Of a stretch of DNA of 41,370 nt, positions 1 through 8,037 are shown in pieces; the first letter of the stretch is position 1; every line of letters starts with the position of its first letter. Source of the DNA: JAIVHA01 sp965367295 (lineage in GTDB: Bacteria; Pseudomonadota; Gammaproteobacteria; DSM-19610); the NCBI GenBank assembly GCA_965367295.1, contig CBDUHN010000031.1, forward strand, positions 1 to 41,370, given 5' to 3'. The position numbers and the translations under genes were made by a program. The notes under the pieces were generated by a model. The model saw only the letters and a list, made by a program, of their open reading frames with translations, had not been told where the DNA came from and made no database searches.

Positions 1-1
1 A

Positions 2-47
2 TTTTCTTTGTCCCGCCAAAGAAAAGTGGCTCGCCCAGCCAGGGCGA
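2..47. repeat. Pair of short inverted repeats downstream of smr
   Basis: TTTTCTTTG at 2-10 is the exact reverse complement of CAAAGAAAA at 17-25, with a 6-base loop. A second perfect 6-bp inverted repeat follows: TCGCCC at 31-36 and GGGCGA at 42-47. They lie at the 3' side of the minus-strand smr gene. They could act as an RNA hairpin or terminator, or be the edge of a dispersed intergenic repeat. Only one copy is in the window and the window starts here, so the element may be cut off. Bases 48-160 hold no gene that I can support. Confidence 0.4.
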
Positions 48-160
48 AAGGAAGGTCATGGTTCAACACCCATATTAAAAGATTCCTGCAAGTGTCAGTG
101 TGCCAATGAGCAGGCAATGCCTCCAGCCAAAATGCGCGCTACTCCCGGACAACCCCAGCC

Positions 161-706
161 TTACAACCGTTTCAGCAACACATAGATCGCCCCGGTGCCG
201 CCATCCACCGGCCGTGCGGTGCAGAACGCCAGTACCTCATCGCGCTGGCGCAGCCAGTGATCCACCTTGCCCTTGAGCACCGGGCCGGTATGCCGGGAGC
301 CGCGGCCCTTGCCGTGGATGATGCGGATGCAGCGGATGCCCCTTAACCTGCATTGATAGAGAAATTCCCCCACAGCCTGGCGGGCGATGGGTACGGTCAT
401 GCCGTGCAGGTCCAGTTCCGCACCCACGGCATACTGGCCACGGCGGAGTTTCTGCAGTAACCGGTGCTGGAGGCCGGCCCGCACGAACAGCAGTTCCTCG
501 CCGGTATCCAGTTCCCAGGGTTCAAACAGATCCGACAGGGCGTCCTGCAACACGGCCCGTTCGTCGGCGAGGGCAAAGCGGGGGCGCGGGGTGGGTCGTT
601 TGCGCCGGTGATGGATGCGGTCACTGGTAACCGGGGTCACCGGGCCGACACTGGTGCGGAACAGTTCACGGTCATCCGGGCTGATAGGCGGTTTTTTATG
701 CGACAT
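161..706 (-). CDS. Smr-domain protein (SmrA/YdaL type)
   Basis: The protein is about 181 residues from the ATG at 706, which gives an N-terminus MSHKKPPIS typical of proteobacterial Smr proteins. An open frame continues upstream to 772 but encodes no recognisable family sequence, so the inner start is preferred. The N-terminal half is charged and probably disordered. The C-terminal half is a small MutS-related (Smr) domain: it begins with ELDLHGMTV and carries the loop HGKGRGS. It ends with a conserved ARPVDGGTGAIYVLLK segment. Smr domains are known to bind or nick branched DNA, or to cleave RNA on stalled ribosomes; which applies here cannot be told. It is divergent from surE, with a 169-base gap that should hold both promoters. 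Confidence 0.88.
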   Translation of the reverse strand: MSHKKPPISPDDRELFRTSVGPVTPVTSDRIHHRRKRPTPRPRFALADERAVLQDALSDLFEPWELDTGEELLFVRAGLQHRLLQKLRRGQYAVGAELDLHGMTVPIARQAVGEFLYQCRLRGIRCIRIIHGKGRGSRHTGPVLKGKVDHWLRQRDEVLAFCTARPVDGGTGAIYVLLKRL

Positions 707-875
707 GTGCAGTGTGGCCAGGGGGAGGGCGGGTATTCCCCGGAGCAGAGTGGAGCATACTGGTGCAGCCACTGCCTGCCAACCGTTTCAGGGTCTGTGA
801 GAAGGAGCGGGGTTCACGTATAGTACTGGGCAACATAAAGAAAGCAGGTGGGCCGTAGAGACCCGGCCCAGTCGA

Positions 876-1625
876 ATGAATATTCTGATCAGCAACGATG
901 ATGGTTATCTTGCCCCGGGCATTCGTGCGCTCTCCGAGGCACTGGCCACCATGGGCACCGTGACGGTGGTGGCACCGGATCAGGATCGCAGTGGCGCCAG
1001 CAACTCCCTGACCCTCATCAATCCCATTCGCGCCACCGAGGTGAGTAAGAGGGTCTACCGGGTCGATGGCACACCGACCGACTGTGTGCACCTGGCCATC
1101 ACCGGCTTGTTGGAGAAGGAGCCGGATATTGTCGTTTCCGGCATTAATGCCGGCGCGAATCTCGGCGATGACGTACTGTATTCCGGCACCGTCGCGGCCG
1201 CCATGGAAGGACGTTTTCTCGGCCTGCCGGCCATCGCCGTTTCCCTCTCGTCCCACACCCCCACTCACTACAAGACGGCAGCACGTGTAGTGGTGGAACT
1301 GGTCAGCCGGCTGCTGGTGGACCCGCTGCCGGCGGATACGATCCTCAATGTGAATGTGCCCGATGTGCCCTGGAGTGAACTCAAGGGATTCGCGGCCACG
1401 CGCCTCGGTCACCGGCACAAATCGGAACCGGTGGTGCGTGACGAGGACCCCCGTGGCCGCCCCATCTACTGGGTGGGCCCCGCCGGACCGGAGCAGGATG
1501 CCGGGCCGGGTACGGATTTTCATGCCATTCGCACCGGCTATGTCTCTATCACTCCGATCCAGGTGGATCTGACCCGCCACGATGCCATTGATACGGTGGC
1601 CAGTTGGCTGGGCACCCGGCTTTGA
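876..1625 (+). CDS. surE: 5'/3'-nucleotidase SurE
   Basis: The protein is 249 residues, the normal length for SurE, a cytoplasmic metal-dependent phosphatase acting on nucleoside 5'- and 3'-monophosphates. The metal site is visible: NDDG at residues 7-10, the Ser in DRSGASNS near residue 39, and SGINAGANLGDD around 89-99. This is the first gene of the conserved surE-pcm-nlpD-rpoS stress locus, and its stop lies 11 bases before the chosen pcm start. Ribosome binding site quality is poor (no clear purine run before the ATG), so the start rests on the conserved MNILISNDDG N-terminus. The family and the locus are certain; the physiological substrate is not visible. Confidence 0.97.
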   Translation: MNILISNDDGYLAPGIRALSEALATMGTVTVVAPDQDRSGASNSLTLINPIRATEVSKRVYRVDGTPTDCVHLAITGLLEKEPDIVVSGINAGANLGDDVLYSGTVAAAMEGRFLGLPAIAVSLSSHTPTHYKTAARVVVELVSRLLVDPLPADTILNVNVPDVPWSELKGFAATRLGHRHKSEPVVRDEDPRGRPIYWVGPAGPEQDAGPGTDFHAIRTGYVSITPIQVDLTRHDAIDTVASWLGTRL

Positions 1626-1636
1626 TACGGGGACGT

Positions 1637-2293
1637 ATGCAGCACACCACTCGCGGTATCGGTATGACATCCCAGCGCACGCGCGACCGGCTCGTGGAGC
1701 GCTTGCGGGAAGAGGGTATCAACAACAACACTGTACTGGAGGTGATCCGTGCCACGCCGCGTCACCTGTTCATGGATGAAGCGCTGGCCAGCCGTGCCTA
1801 CGAGGATACGGCGCTGCCCATTGGTCATGGTCAGACCATTTCGCAGCCTTATATCGTGGCGAGGATGACGGAACTGGTGATTGCCAACCGGCCGCAGAAG
1901 GTGCTCGAGGTTGGTACCGGGTCGGGTTACCAGTCTGCAGTGCTGGCCCGGCTGGTGCCGAAGGTCTACACAACCGAACGCATTGATGCCCTGGCGATCC
2001 AGGCGCGGCAACGCTTCCGTCAGTTGGGGCTGCGCAATGTGCGTGCGACCCATAGTGATGGTACCTGGGGTTGGCCGGAATTCGCGCCCTATGATGCCAT
2101 CATCGTGACCGCCGGAGGTGATGAAATCCCCAAGGCACTGCTGGATCAACTGAGCCCGGGTGGGCGCCTGGTGATGCCCGTGGGTGGCCGTAGCTGCCAG
2201 ACCCTAACCCTGGTGACTCGCAGCGTGGAGGGCTTCGTGCAGGAGTCGCTTGAGCCCGTTATTTTCGTACCACTGATCGGTGGGAGTGCCTGA
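1637..2293 (+). CDS. pcm: Protein-L-isoaspartate O-methyltransferase
   Basis: This enzyme uses S-adenosylmethionine to methylate L-isoaspartyl residues in aged proteins, starting their repair. The family signatures are clear: ALPIGHGQTISQPYIVARM, the SAM-binding loop VLEVGTGSGYQ, and DAIIVTAGG. The chosen ATG at 1637 has a GGGGA ribosome binding site a few bases upstream and gives 218 residues. A longer frame from 1604 would overlap surE and is less likely; an inner ATG at MTSQRT is also possible. The stop codon shares a base with the next ATG (TGATG at 2291-2295), which suggests translational coupling to the membrane protein gene. Confidence 0.96.
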   Translation: MQHTTRGIGMTSQRTRDRLVERLREEGINNNTVLEVIRATPRHLFMDEALASRAYEDTALPIGHGQTISQPYIVARMTELVIANRPQKVLEVGTGSGYQSAVLARLVPKVYTTERIDALAIQARQRFRQLGLRNVRATHSDGTWGWPEFAPYDAIIVTAGGDEIPKALLDQLSPGGRLVMPVGGRSCQTLTLVTRSVEGFVQESLEPVIFVPLIGGSA

Positions 2294-2877
2294 TGGAATT
2301 GTTTACCGCCATGTATGATCGGGTGATGCACTGGGCGCGGCATCGTCATGCCGTCTGGTATCTCGCGGGTCTGAGCTTTTCCGAGTCGTCCTTCTTCCCC
2401 ATCCCACCCGATGTGATGCTGGCACCCATGAGTCTGGCGCAACCACAGCGTGCCTATCGTTACGCTCTCATCACCACATTGGCTTCCGTGTTGGGTGGTC
2501 TGCTCGGTTATGCCATCGGACATTTTGCCCTGGATTGGCTGCAACCGTTGATTGGCGAGGGCGGGCGTTGGTATGGTCATTACCAGCATGCTTCCGCATG
2601 GTTTGCACAGTGGGGTTTCTGGGCCGTGTTCCTGGCCGGGTTTTCACCTATCCCCTACAAGGTGTTCACCATCAGCGCCGGTGCCCTGGCGATGGCACTG
2701 TTTCCATTTGTCATTGCATCTGCCATCGGGCGCGGTGCGCGATTTTTCCTCGTGGCCGGATTGCTGGCCTGGGGTGGTCCGCGCATGGAAGCCATGTTGC
2801 GTAAGTATGTGGAGCGGCTTGGCTGGTTGCTGGTAGCAATCGCCCTGCTTGCCTACCTGGTATTGCGCACCGCATGA
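2293..2877 (+). CDS. YqaA/DedA-like membrane protein (SNARE-associated family)
   Basis: The 194-residue protein has about four to five hydrophobic segments. It carries hallmarks of the YqaA branch of the DedA/VTT superfamily: SFSESSFFPIPPDVMLAPM near the N-terminus and GFSPIPYKVFTISAGA in the middle, followed by a GRGARF loop. DedA-superfamily proteins are implicated in membrane lipid transport and envelope homeostasis; the specific role of this branch is not established. The start overlaps the pcm stop. Its position between pcm and nlpD is, as far as I know, seen in other gammaproteobacteria and fits an envelope role in the same operon. Confidence 0.9.
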   Translation: MELFTAMYDRVMHWARHRHAVWYLAGLSFSESSFFPIPPDVMLAPMSLAQPQRAYRYALITTLASVLGGLLGYAIGHFALDWLQPLIGEGGRWYGHYQHASAWFAQWGFWAVFLAGFSPIPYKVFTISAGALAMALFPFVIASAIGRGARFFLVAGLLAWGGPRMEAMLRKYVERLGWLLVAIALLAYLVLRTA

Positions 2878-2951
2878 CCATAGACGAGCATACAGCGCAT
2901 CTGATGCGCTCCTGCTAAAACATCTTTTCCTGCCGCGAACAGGTTTGCCGT

Positions 2952-3755
2952 TTGAACAGGATCACTGCAGTACAACGTGTATTCATCTTGTGGATGATCG
3001 GCGTGAGCCTTGCCGCATTGTCGGGCTGTGGGCCGGCTGTGCGTGCGCCGGTGGGGGATCGCAGTGAACGCCCCGCCTGGGTGCCGAAAACGCATAAGGT
3101 GCGTCCCGGTGACACCCTGTATTCCATTGCCTGGCAGTACGGTGTGGATGATGCGCAGATTGCGAGCTGGAATGGTATTCGCCCGCCTTACACCATAATC
3201 GTCGGCCAGACCCTGTATCTCTATCCCCGCTCCGCCAGCACCCGCGCCTCTGCGGTTCCCCATAGCAAGCCAAGTATTTCAGCATCTTCTAATTCAATTA
3301 AAAAACAAACTACGGTTACGGCAAAAAAAACCCTACCCAAATCAGCGTCCAGACCTGCAATAAATCCGCTGGAATCAACGGGGCCGGTGCGTTGGCAGTG
3401 GCCGGCGCAGGGCAAATTGCTGCGCTCGTATCAGGCCAACAGCCCCGGTAAAAAAGGCATCGATATTGCGGGTGTGGCTGGCCACGCGGTGCGCGCGGCG
3501 GCGCCGGGACGTGTCGTGTACGCGGGCAGTGGACTTGTCGGTTACGGTAGGCTTATTATCATCAAACATAATAAAAACTTTCTCAGTGCCTATGGCCATA
3601 ATCAAAAACTTTTTGCCCAGGAGGGCGCCCAGGTTCACGCAGGACAGGTGATTGCGGAGATGGGCAATAGTGGTACGAATCGGGTGCAACTTCATTTTGA
3701 AATTCGCAAAGATGGCAAGCCGGTCGATCCACTGCAGTATCTGCCAAGGAAGTAA
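2952..3755 (+). CDS. nlpD: Murein hydrolase activator NlpD (LysM-M23 lipoprotein)
   Basis: The 267-residue lipoprotein starts at a TTG. The next in-frame ATG (2994) would remove the charged start of the signal peptide, so TTG is preferred. Its lipobox is LSGC, with the lipidated Cys at residue 26. A LysM peptidoglycan-binding domain spans about 47-92 (HKVRPGDTLYSIA). A Lys/Ser/Thr-rich linker follows, then a C-terminal M23/LytM fold (about 165-264). The catalytic His of the HxGxD motif is replaced (KKGIDIAG) and the HxH motif reads QLHFEIR. It therefore looks enzymatically dead, as NlpD is known to be: it activates the amidase AmiC during daughter-cell separation. The rpoS promoter often lies inside nlpD, which could be true here. 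Confidence 0.95.
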   Translation: MNRITAVQRVFILWMIGVSLAALSGCGPAVRAPVGDRSERPAWVPKTHKVRPGDTLYSIAWQYGVDDAQIASWNGIRPPYTIIVGQTLYLYPRSASTRASAVPHSKPSISASSNSIKKQTTVTAKKTLPKSASRPAINPLESTGPVRWQWPAQGKLLRSYQANSPGKKGIDIAGVAGHAVRAAAPGRVVYAGSGLVGYGRLIIIKHNKNFLSAYGHNQKLFAQEGAQVHAGQVIAEMGNSGTNRVQLHFEIRKDGKPVDPLQYLPRK

Positions 3756-3783
3756 GGAAGGGTAAGCGCTTCGTCGCAATAGC

Positions 3784-3801
3784 ACAGGTCGAAAGATCTG
3801 T
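3784..3801 (+). other. GNRA-loop hairpin in the nlpD-rpoS spacer
   Basis: ACAGGTC (3784-3790) pairs with GATCTGT (3795-3801), with one G-U pair, around a GAAA tetraloop. It sits in the transcribed spacer about 85 bases before the rpoS start. It could be part of the rpoS mRNA leader, which in enterobacteria is structured and controlled by small RNAs. That role is inference; only the pairing is seen. Confidence 0.35.
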
Positions 3802-3883
3802 TGTGGAGTGGAGGAAGTAGGTCCGCCGGTCCCGGATTCAGATCGGCGGTAATGCACGCAACAGGGTAGTAGCGAGGTGGGCC

Positions 3884-4879
3884 ATGCCAAAAACAAGCAA
3901 GGTCTCCGATCGACAGGATGCAGCTTCATATCGCAATCGGCCTCTGCCGATCGTGTCCGAGATGGATGAGGATGATTCCATCGAGTCGACCGAAGAAGAT
4001 ACCAATAGCAAACGTGAAGTCTATACAGCGGGGGAATTTTCCGATGGGCATCTGGATGCCACTCGTCTGTATCTCAGCGAGATAGGCTTTTCTCCATTAC
4101 TGACTGCGGAAGAAGAGGTTTATTACTCGCGGCTCGCACAAAAGGGGGATGGGTCGGGCCGCAGACGCATGATTGAAAGCAACTTGCGGTTGGTGGTGAA
4201 GATTGCCAGGCGTTATATGAATCGTGGTCTTGCCTTGCTGGATCTCATCGAGGAAGGCAATCTCGGCCTCATCCGGGCCGTCGAAAAATTCGATCCCGAG
4301 CGCGGTTTCCGCTTTTCCACCTATGCCACCTGGTGGATCAGGCAAACCATCGAGCGGGCCATCATGAACCAGACCCGCACCATTCGTTTGCCCATTCACG
4401 TCGTAAAGGAACTCAATTCCTATCTCCGTGCGGCACGCCAGCTGGCACAACAACTGGATCATGAACCCAATGCGGAAGAGATCGCCACCTTACTCGACAA
4501 GCCCGTCGATGAAGTAAAGCGCATGCTGGGGCTCAATGAACGGGTTACCTCGGTGGATATCCCCATTGGCCGGGATTCAGATAAATCCGTAATCGATTCC
4601 GTGCCGGATGAAAACAATCCTGATCCGTCGGAACTGCTGATGGATGAGGATGTGATGGCGAACCTCAATGTCTGGGTGGAGCAACTCAGCGACAAGCAGC
4701 GTGAAGTGGTGGAGCGCCGCTTTGGGCTGCATGGCTACAAGATCTCCACGCTGGAGGAGGTTGGTAAGGAGATCGGGGTTACCCGCGAGCGGGTACGGCA
4801 GATCCAGATGGATGCTTTGAAGCGTTTGCGGGAGATTCTCGAAGGCGAGGGATTTTCTTCAGAGTCGTTGTTCAATTGA
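3884..4879 (+). CDS. rpoS: RNA polymerase sigma factor RpoS
   Basis: This is the stationary-phase and general stress sigma factor, 331 residues, similar in length to E. coli RpoS. An acidic N-terminus (MDEDDSIESTEEDTN) leads into region 1.2 (ATRLYLSEIGFSPLLTAEEE). Region 2 follows, with NLRLVVKIARRYMNRGLALLDL and FRFSTYATWWIRQTIERAI. Then come region 3 and region 4 with its helix-turn-helix (TLEEVGKEIGVTRERVRQIQ). A GAGGTG ribosome binding site precedes the ATG. Position directly after nlpD is diagnostic and separates it from RpoD and RpoH. A 12-bp hairpin lies just after the stop. Confidence 0.97.
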   Translation: MPKTSKVSDRQDAASYRNRPLPIVSEMDEDDSIESTEEDTNSKREVYTAGEFSDGHLDATRLYLSEIGFSPLLTAEEEVYYSRLAQKGDGSGRRRMIESNLRLVVKIARRYMNRGLALLDLIEEGNLGLIRAVEKFDPERGFRFSTYATWWIRQTIERAIMNQTRTIRLPIHVVKELNSYLRAARQLAQQLDHEPNAEEIATLLDKPVDEVKRMLGLNERVTSVDIPIGRDSDKSVIDSVPDENNPDPSELLMDEDVMANLNVWVEQLSDKQREVVERRFGLHGYKISTLEEVGKEIGVTRERVRQIQMDALKRLREILEGEGFSSESLFN

Positions 4880-4886
4880 AATCAGC

Positions 4887-4914
4887 TGTGGGTCCGAATA
4901 TCTTCGGACCCACA
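4887..4914. terminator. Hairpin between convergent rpoS and Mth938-like gene
   Basis: TGTGGGTCCGAA (4887-4898) and TTCGGACCCACA (4903-4914) form a perfect 12-bp stem with a 4-base loop. It starts eight bases after the rpoS stop and ends 12 bases before the stop of the convergent gene. Neither side has a strong T-run, so it is a candidate bidirectional terminator or 3' stabiliser rather than a textbook one. Confidence 0.65.
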
Positions 4915-4925
4915 GGAAATCACAT

Positions 4926-5294
4926 TCAAATCATGAACAGGGCCGCCACCACACGGCGGCCTTCGGCCAGCAGAATGTTGTAGGTGCGACAGGCCGCCGC
5001 AGTATCCATAACCTCTACTCCAATTCCCCGTTCCAGGAATACTGCCGTGCAGGCAGGTCGTGGAAAACGCAGTATCGCCCCGGTGCCAAGGAGCAGAATT
5101 TCCGGCTCGAATTCCAGCAGGGCCTGCAGATGCTCCGGTTCCAGTTGTTCGAAGCCCGGGGCCCAGTCAGGGAATAAGCGGTCTGCGGCCACTACCACAT
5201 GGCGGTCAATGATGTGTTCATTGACGGTGATCCGGCCGGTGTCGTAGGCACGGATACTGTTCTGGTCGGGCAGGTCGTCCTGGGCGAAGCGCAT
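4926..5294 (-). CDS. Mth938-like domain protein (DUF498/DUF598)
   Basis: This 122-residue cytoplasmic protein has the Mth938/Xcc1710-like fold seen across bacteria, archaea and animals (AAMDC, NDUFAF3). Recognisable parts are IRAYDTGRITVNE at the start, the central EILLLGTGAILRFP, and the C-terminal VEVMDTAAACRTYNILLAEGRRVVAALF. The molecular function of the bacterial members is not known; relatives are linked to respiratory complex I assembly. It is convergent with rpoS and divergent from alaC, so it is probably transcribed alone. Confidence 0.9.
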   Translation of the reverse strand: MRFAQDDLPDQNSIRAYDTGRITVNEHIIDRHVVVAADRLFPDWAPGFEQLEPEHLQALLEFEPEILLLGTGAILRFPRPACTAVFLERGIGVEVMDTAAACRTYNILLAEGRRVVAALFMI

Positions 5295-5485
5295 GGGTCC
5301 ACGATACCGGTGGGAGGTGGCGATTTACAAGGGCGGGACGCAAGTGGGCATTTTGCCCCGGTACGCGCCGTAACCGGGGTATTTTTGCAACCACATCTTG
5401 TGTCATGGCGGCATTTTCAGTAATGTGGTCAGTTTATCTCTATGTCATTGTTTAGACTTCTGTAAACGCAGCCCCGGGTCCCAAA

Positions 5486-6694
5486 TTGAACGACGAATTT
5501 GCCAGAATCAAGCGCCTTCCACCCTATGTATTCAACATCGTCAATGAGTTGAAAGCGAAGGCACGAGCGCGGGGTGAGGACATCATCGACTTCGGGATGG
5601 GGAATCCCGACCGCCCAACCCCCCAGCATATCGTCGATAAGCTGGTGGAAGCGGCCCAGCGTGGTGACACCCATCGCTATTCGGTTTCCCGTGGCATCCC
5701 GCGTCTGCGCCGCGCCATCTGCGGCTGGTACAAGCGCCGCTTTGATGTGGACCTTGACCCGGAAACCCAGGCCATTGTCACCATCGGTTCCAAGGAGGGC
5801 CTGGCCCACCTGGCGCTGGCCACCATGGGGCCGGGTGACGCGGTGCTGGTGCCTAACCCGGCTTACCCGATCCATCCCTACGGCTTCGTGATCGCCGGCG
5901 CGGATATCCGTCATGTGCCCATGATCGACGGCGTCGATTTCTTCGAGGCTCTGGAAAAGGCCATTCGGGATTCCTGGCCCAAGCCCAAGATGCTGGTGCT
6001 GAATTTCCCGGGCAACCCCACCGCCCAGTGCGTGGACCTGGAGTTCTTCGAACGTGTGGTGGCCATCGCCCGCGAGCACGACATCTGGGTGGTACACGAC
6101 ATCGCCTATGCCGACCTGGTGTTCGATGGCTACGTGGCGCCGTCCATTCTGCAGGTGCCCGGCGCTACCGATGTGGCCGTCGAGTTCTACAGCCTGTCCA
6201 AGAGCTATAACATGCCCGGTTGGCGGGTCGGTTTCATGTGTGGTAACCAGACCCTGGTTGCAGCTCTGGCGCGCATGAAGTCCTACCTCGACTACGGCAT
6301 GTTCACACCCATCCAGGTGGCGGCCATCACGGCGCTGGAAGGTCCGCAGGACTGCGTACGGGAAATCGCGGCCACCTATGAAAGCCGCCGCGATGTGCTG
6401 TGTGATGGCCTGAATGCCCTGGGCTGGAAGGTCGAAAAACCCAGGGCAACCATGTTCGTTTGGGCGCCCATTCCGGAACAATACCGGCACCTGGGCTCAC
6501 TGGAATTTTCCAAACGCCTGCTGGCCGAGGCCAAGGTGGCGGTGGCACCGGGTATCGGGTTCGGCGATTACGGGGATACCCATGTGCGTTTCGGACTGAT
6601 TGAAAACGAGCATCGCACCCGCCAGGCGGTGCGTTGCATCCGCGAAATGTTCCGCAGGGACGAAAAACAGGCAAAAGCCTCCGGGGGAGAATGA
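5486..6694 (+). CDS. alaC: Alanine transaminase AlaC-type aminotransferase
   Basis: This is a 402-residue class I/II PLP aminotransferase. The N-terminal RIKRLPPYVFNIVNELKAKA and DIIDFGMGNPD are typical of the AlaC branch that makes alanine from pyruvate and glutamate. The PLP Schiff-base lysine is K239 in SLSKSYNMPGWR. The start is a TTG at 5486 with no good ribosome binding site; the conserved N-terminus (MNDEFARIK) supports it. Its last codons overlap the hom start by four bases (ATGA at 6691-6694). An alaC-hom-thrC order is common in beta- and gammaproteobacteria, tying it to aspartate-family amino acid metabolism. Confidence 0.94.
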   Translation: MNDEFARIKRLPPYVFNIVNELKAKARARGEDIIDFGMGNPDRPTPQHIVDKLVEAAQRGDTHRYSVSRGIPRLRRAICGWYKRRFDVDLDPETQAIVTIGSKEGLAHLALATMGPGDAVLVPNPAYPIHPYGFVIAGADIRHVPMIDGVDFFEALEKAIRDSWPKPKMLVLNFPGNPTAQCVDLEFFERVVAIAREHDIWVVHDIAYADLVFDGYVAPSILQVPGATDVAVEFYSLSKSYNMPGWRVGFMCGNQTLVAALARMKSYLDYGMFTPIQVAAITALEGPQDCVREIAATYESRRDVLCDGLNALGWKVEKPRATMFVWAPIPEQYRHLGSLEFSKRLLAEAKVAVAPGIGFGDYGDTHVRFGLIENEHRTRQAVRCIREMFRRDEKQAKASGGE

Positions 6695-8013
6695 CTTTGA
6701 AACCTGTCAACGTTGGTCTGCTGGGCCTGGGTACCGTCGGTGGCGGTACCTTCAATGTGCTGGCCCGCAACGCCGAGGAAATCACCCGCCGCGCTGGCCG
6801 TGGCATCCAGATCACGCATGCGGCAGCGCGTGAATACGATCCTGCCCGGTTGCCGGGGATCGGGAATATTACCGTCAGCGACGATGCCTTCAAGGTCGTC
6901 GATGATCCGAACATCGATATCGTCGTGGAACTGATCGGTGGCTACAGCCCGGCCAAGGAACTGGTACTGAAGGCCATCGAAAACGGCAAGCACGTGGTCA
7001 CCGCCAACAAGGCGCTCATTGCCCTGCACGGCAACGAGATCTTCGCCGCGGCCCAGGCAAAGGGCGTAATGGTGGCCTTTGAGGCCGCCGTGGCCGGTGG
7101 TATCCCGATCATCAAGGCCATCCGCGAAGGGTTGGCCGCCAACCAGATTGAATGGCTGTGTGGCATCATCAACGGCACCGGTAATTTCATCCTCACCGAG
7201 ATGCGCGACAAGGGCCGTGATTTCAATGATGTGCTCAAGGAGGCGCAGGCACTGGGATATGCCGAAGCCGATCCCACCTTTGATGTGGAAGGCATCGATG
7301 CGGCCCACAAGCTGACTATCCTGGCATCGCTCGCCTTTGGCATCCCGCTGCAGTTCGAAAAGACCTACACCGAAGGCATCAGCAATATCACCCGTGACGA
7401 CGTGGCCTATGCCGAAGAACTGGGTTACCGCATCAAGCATCTCGGTTTCTCGCGCCGAACCGAACAGGGCGTGGAACTGCGCGTGCATCCGACCCTGATC
7501 CCCGAGCGGCGCCTGATCGCCAATGTGGACGGGGTCATGAATGCGGTACTGGTTAAGGGTGATGCCGTCGGCCCGACCCTGTATTACGGCGCCGGTGCGG
7601 GTGCCGAACCGACGGCGTCTGCCGTGGTGGCGGATATCGTCGACGTAGTCCGCACCCTGACCGCCGATCCGGAAAACCGCGTCCCGCATCTGGCCTTTCA
7701 GCCGGGTTCGCTGGCGGATTTGCCCATCCTGCCTATGGAAGAGGTGGAAACGGCGTATTATCTACGCATGTGCGCAGTGGACCGTCCCGGCGTGCTGGCT
7801 GATGTGACCCGGATCCTGGGTGATGCCGGCATCAGCATCGAGGCCATCATCCAGAAGGAACCGGCCGAGGATGCCACCGATGTGCCGGTCATCATGCTGA
7901 CCCGCATGGTCAGGGAAGGTCAGATGAATCAGGCCATCGCCCGCATCGAGGCCCTTGATGCCCTGCATGGCAAGATCACCCGTATTCGTGTCGAACATCT
8001 CGACGCGCATTAA
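6691..8013 (+). CDS. hom: Homoserine dehydrogenase (ACT-containing)
   Basis: The 440-residue enzyme reduces aspartate semialdehyde to homoserine, the branch point to threonine and methionine. The ATG at 6691 overlaps the alaC stop and is preceded directly by GGGGGAGA, so it is preferred over an upstream ATG at 6634. An N-terminal Rossmann motif (GLLGLGTVGGGTF) is followed by TANKALIALHG. The catalytic domain carries EAAVAGGIPIIKAI, NGTGNFILTEM and the active-site lysine segment DAAHKLTILASLAFG. The C-terminus is an ACT domain (RMCAVDRPGVLADVTRILGD), normally the threonine-binding feedback module. It is monofunctional: there is no aspartokinase part. Confidence 0.97.
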   Translation: MTLKPVNVGLLGLGTVGGGTFNVLARNAEEITRRAGRGIQITHAAAREYDPARLPGIGNITVSDDAFKVVDDPNIDIVVELIGGYSPAKELVLKAIENGKHVVTANKALIALHGNEIFAAAQAKGVMVAFEAAVAGGIPIIKAIREGLAANQIEWLCGIINGTGNFILTEMRDKGRDFNDVLKEAQALGYAEADPTFDVEGIDAAHKLTILASLAFGIPLQFEKTYTEGISNITRDDVAYAEELGYRIKHLGFSRRTEQGVELRVHPTLIPERRLIANVDGVMNAVLVKGDAVGPTLYYGAGAGAEPTASAVVADIVDVVRTLTADPENRVPHLAFQPGSLADLPILPMEEVETAYYLRMCAVDRPGVLADVTRILGDAGISIEAIIQKEPAEDATDVPVIMLTRMVREGQMNQAIARIEALDALHGKITRIRVEHLDAH

Positions 8014-8037
8014 TCACCACGTATCAGGAATACCGTT

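Noticed and set aside
696..1670. Long minus-strand open frame (324 codons) opposite surE
   Set aside because: Antisense to the conserved SurE sequence, with composition typical of a complementary-strand shadow.
2952..3755. NlpD as an active M23 endopeptidase
   Set aside because: Two of the zinc/catalytic histidines are replaced (KKGID and QLHFE), as in known amidase activators.
5429..6490. Minus-strand open frame (353 codons) opposite alaC
   Set aside because: Covers the conserved aminotransferase on the other strand; His/Gly-rich shadow translation.
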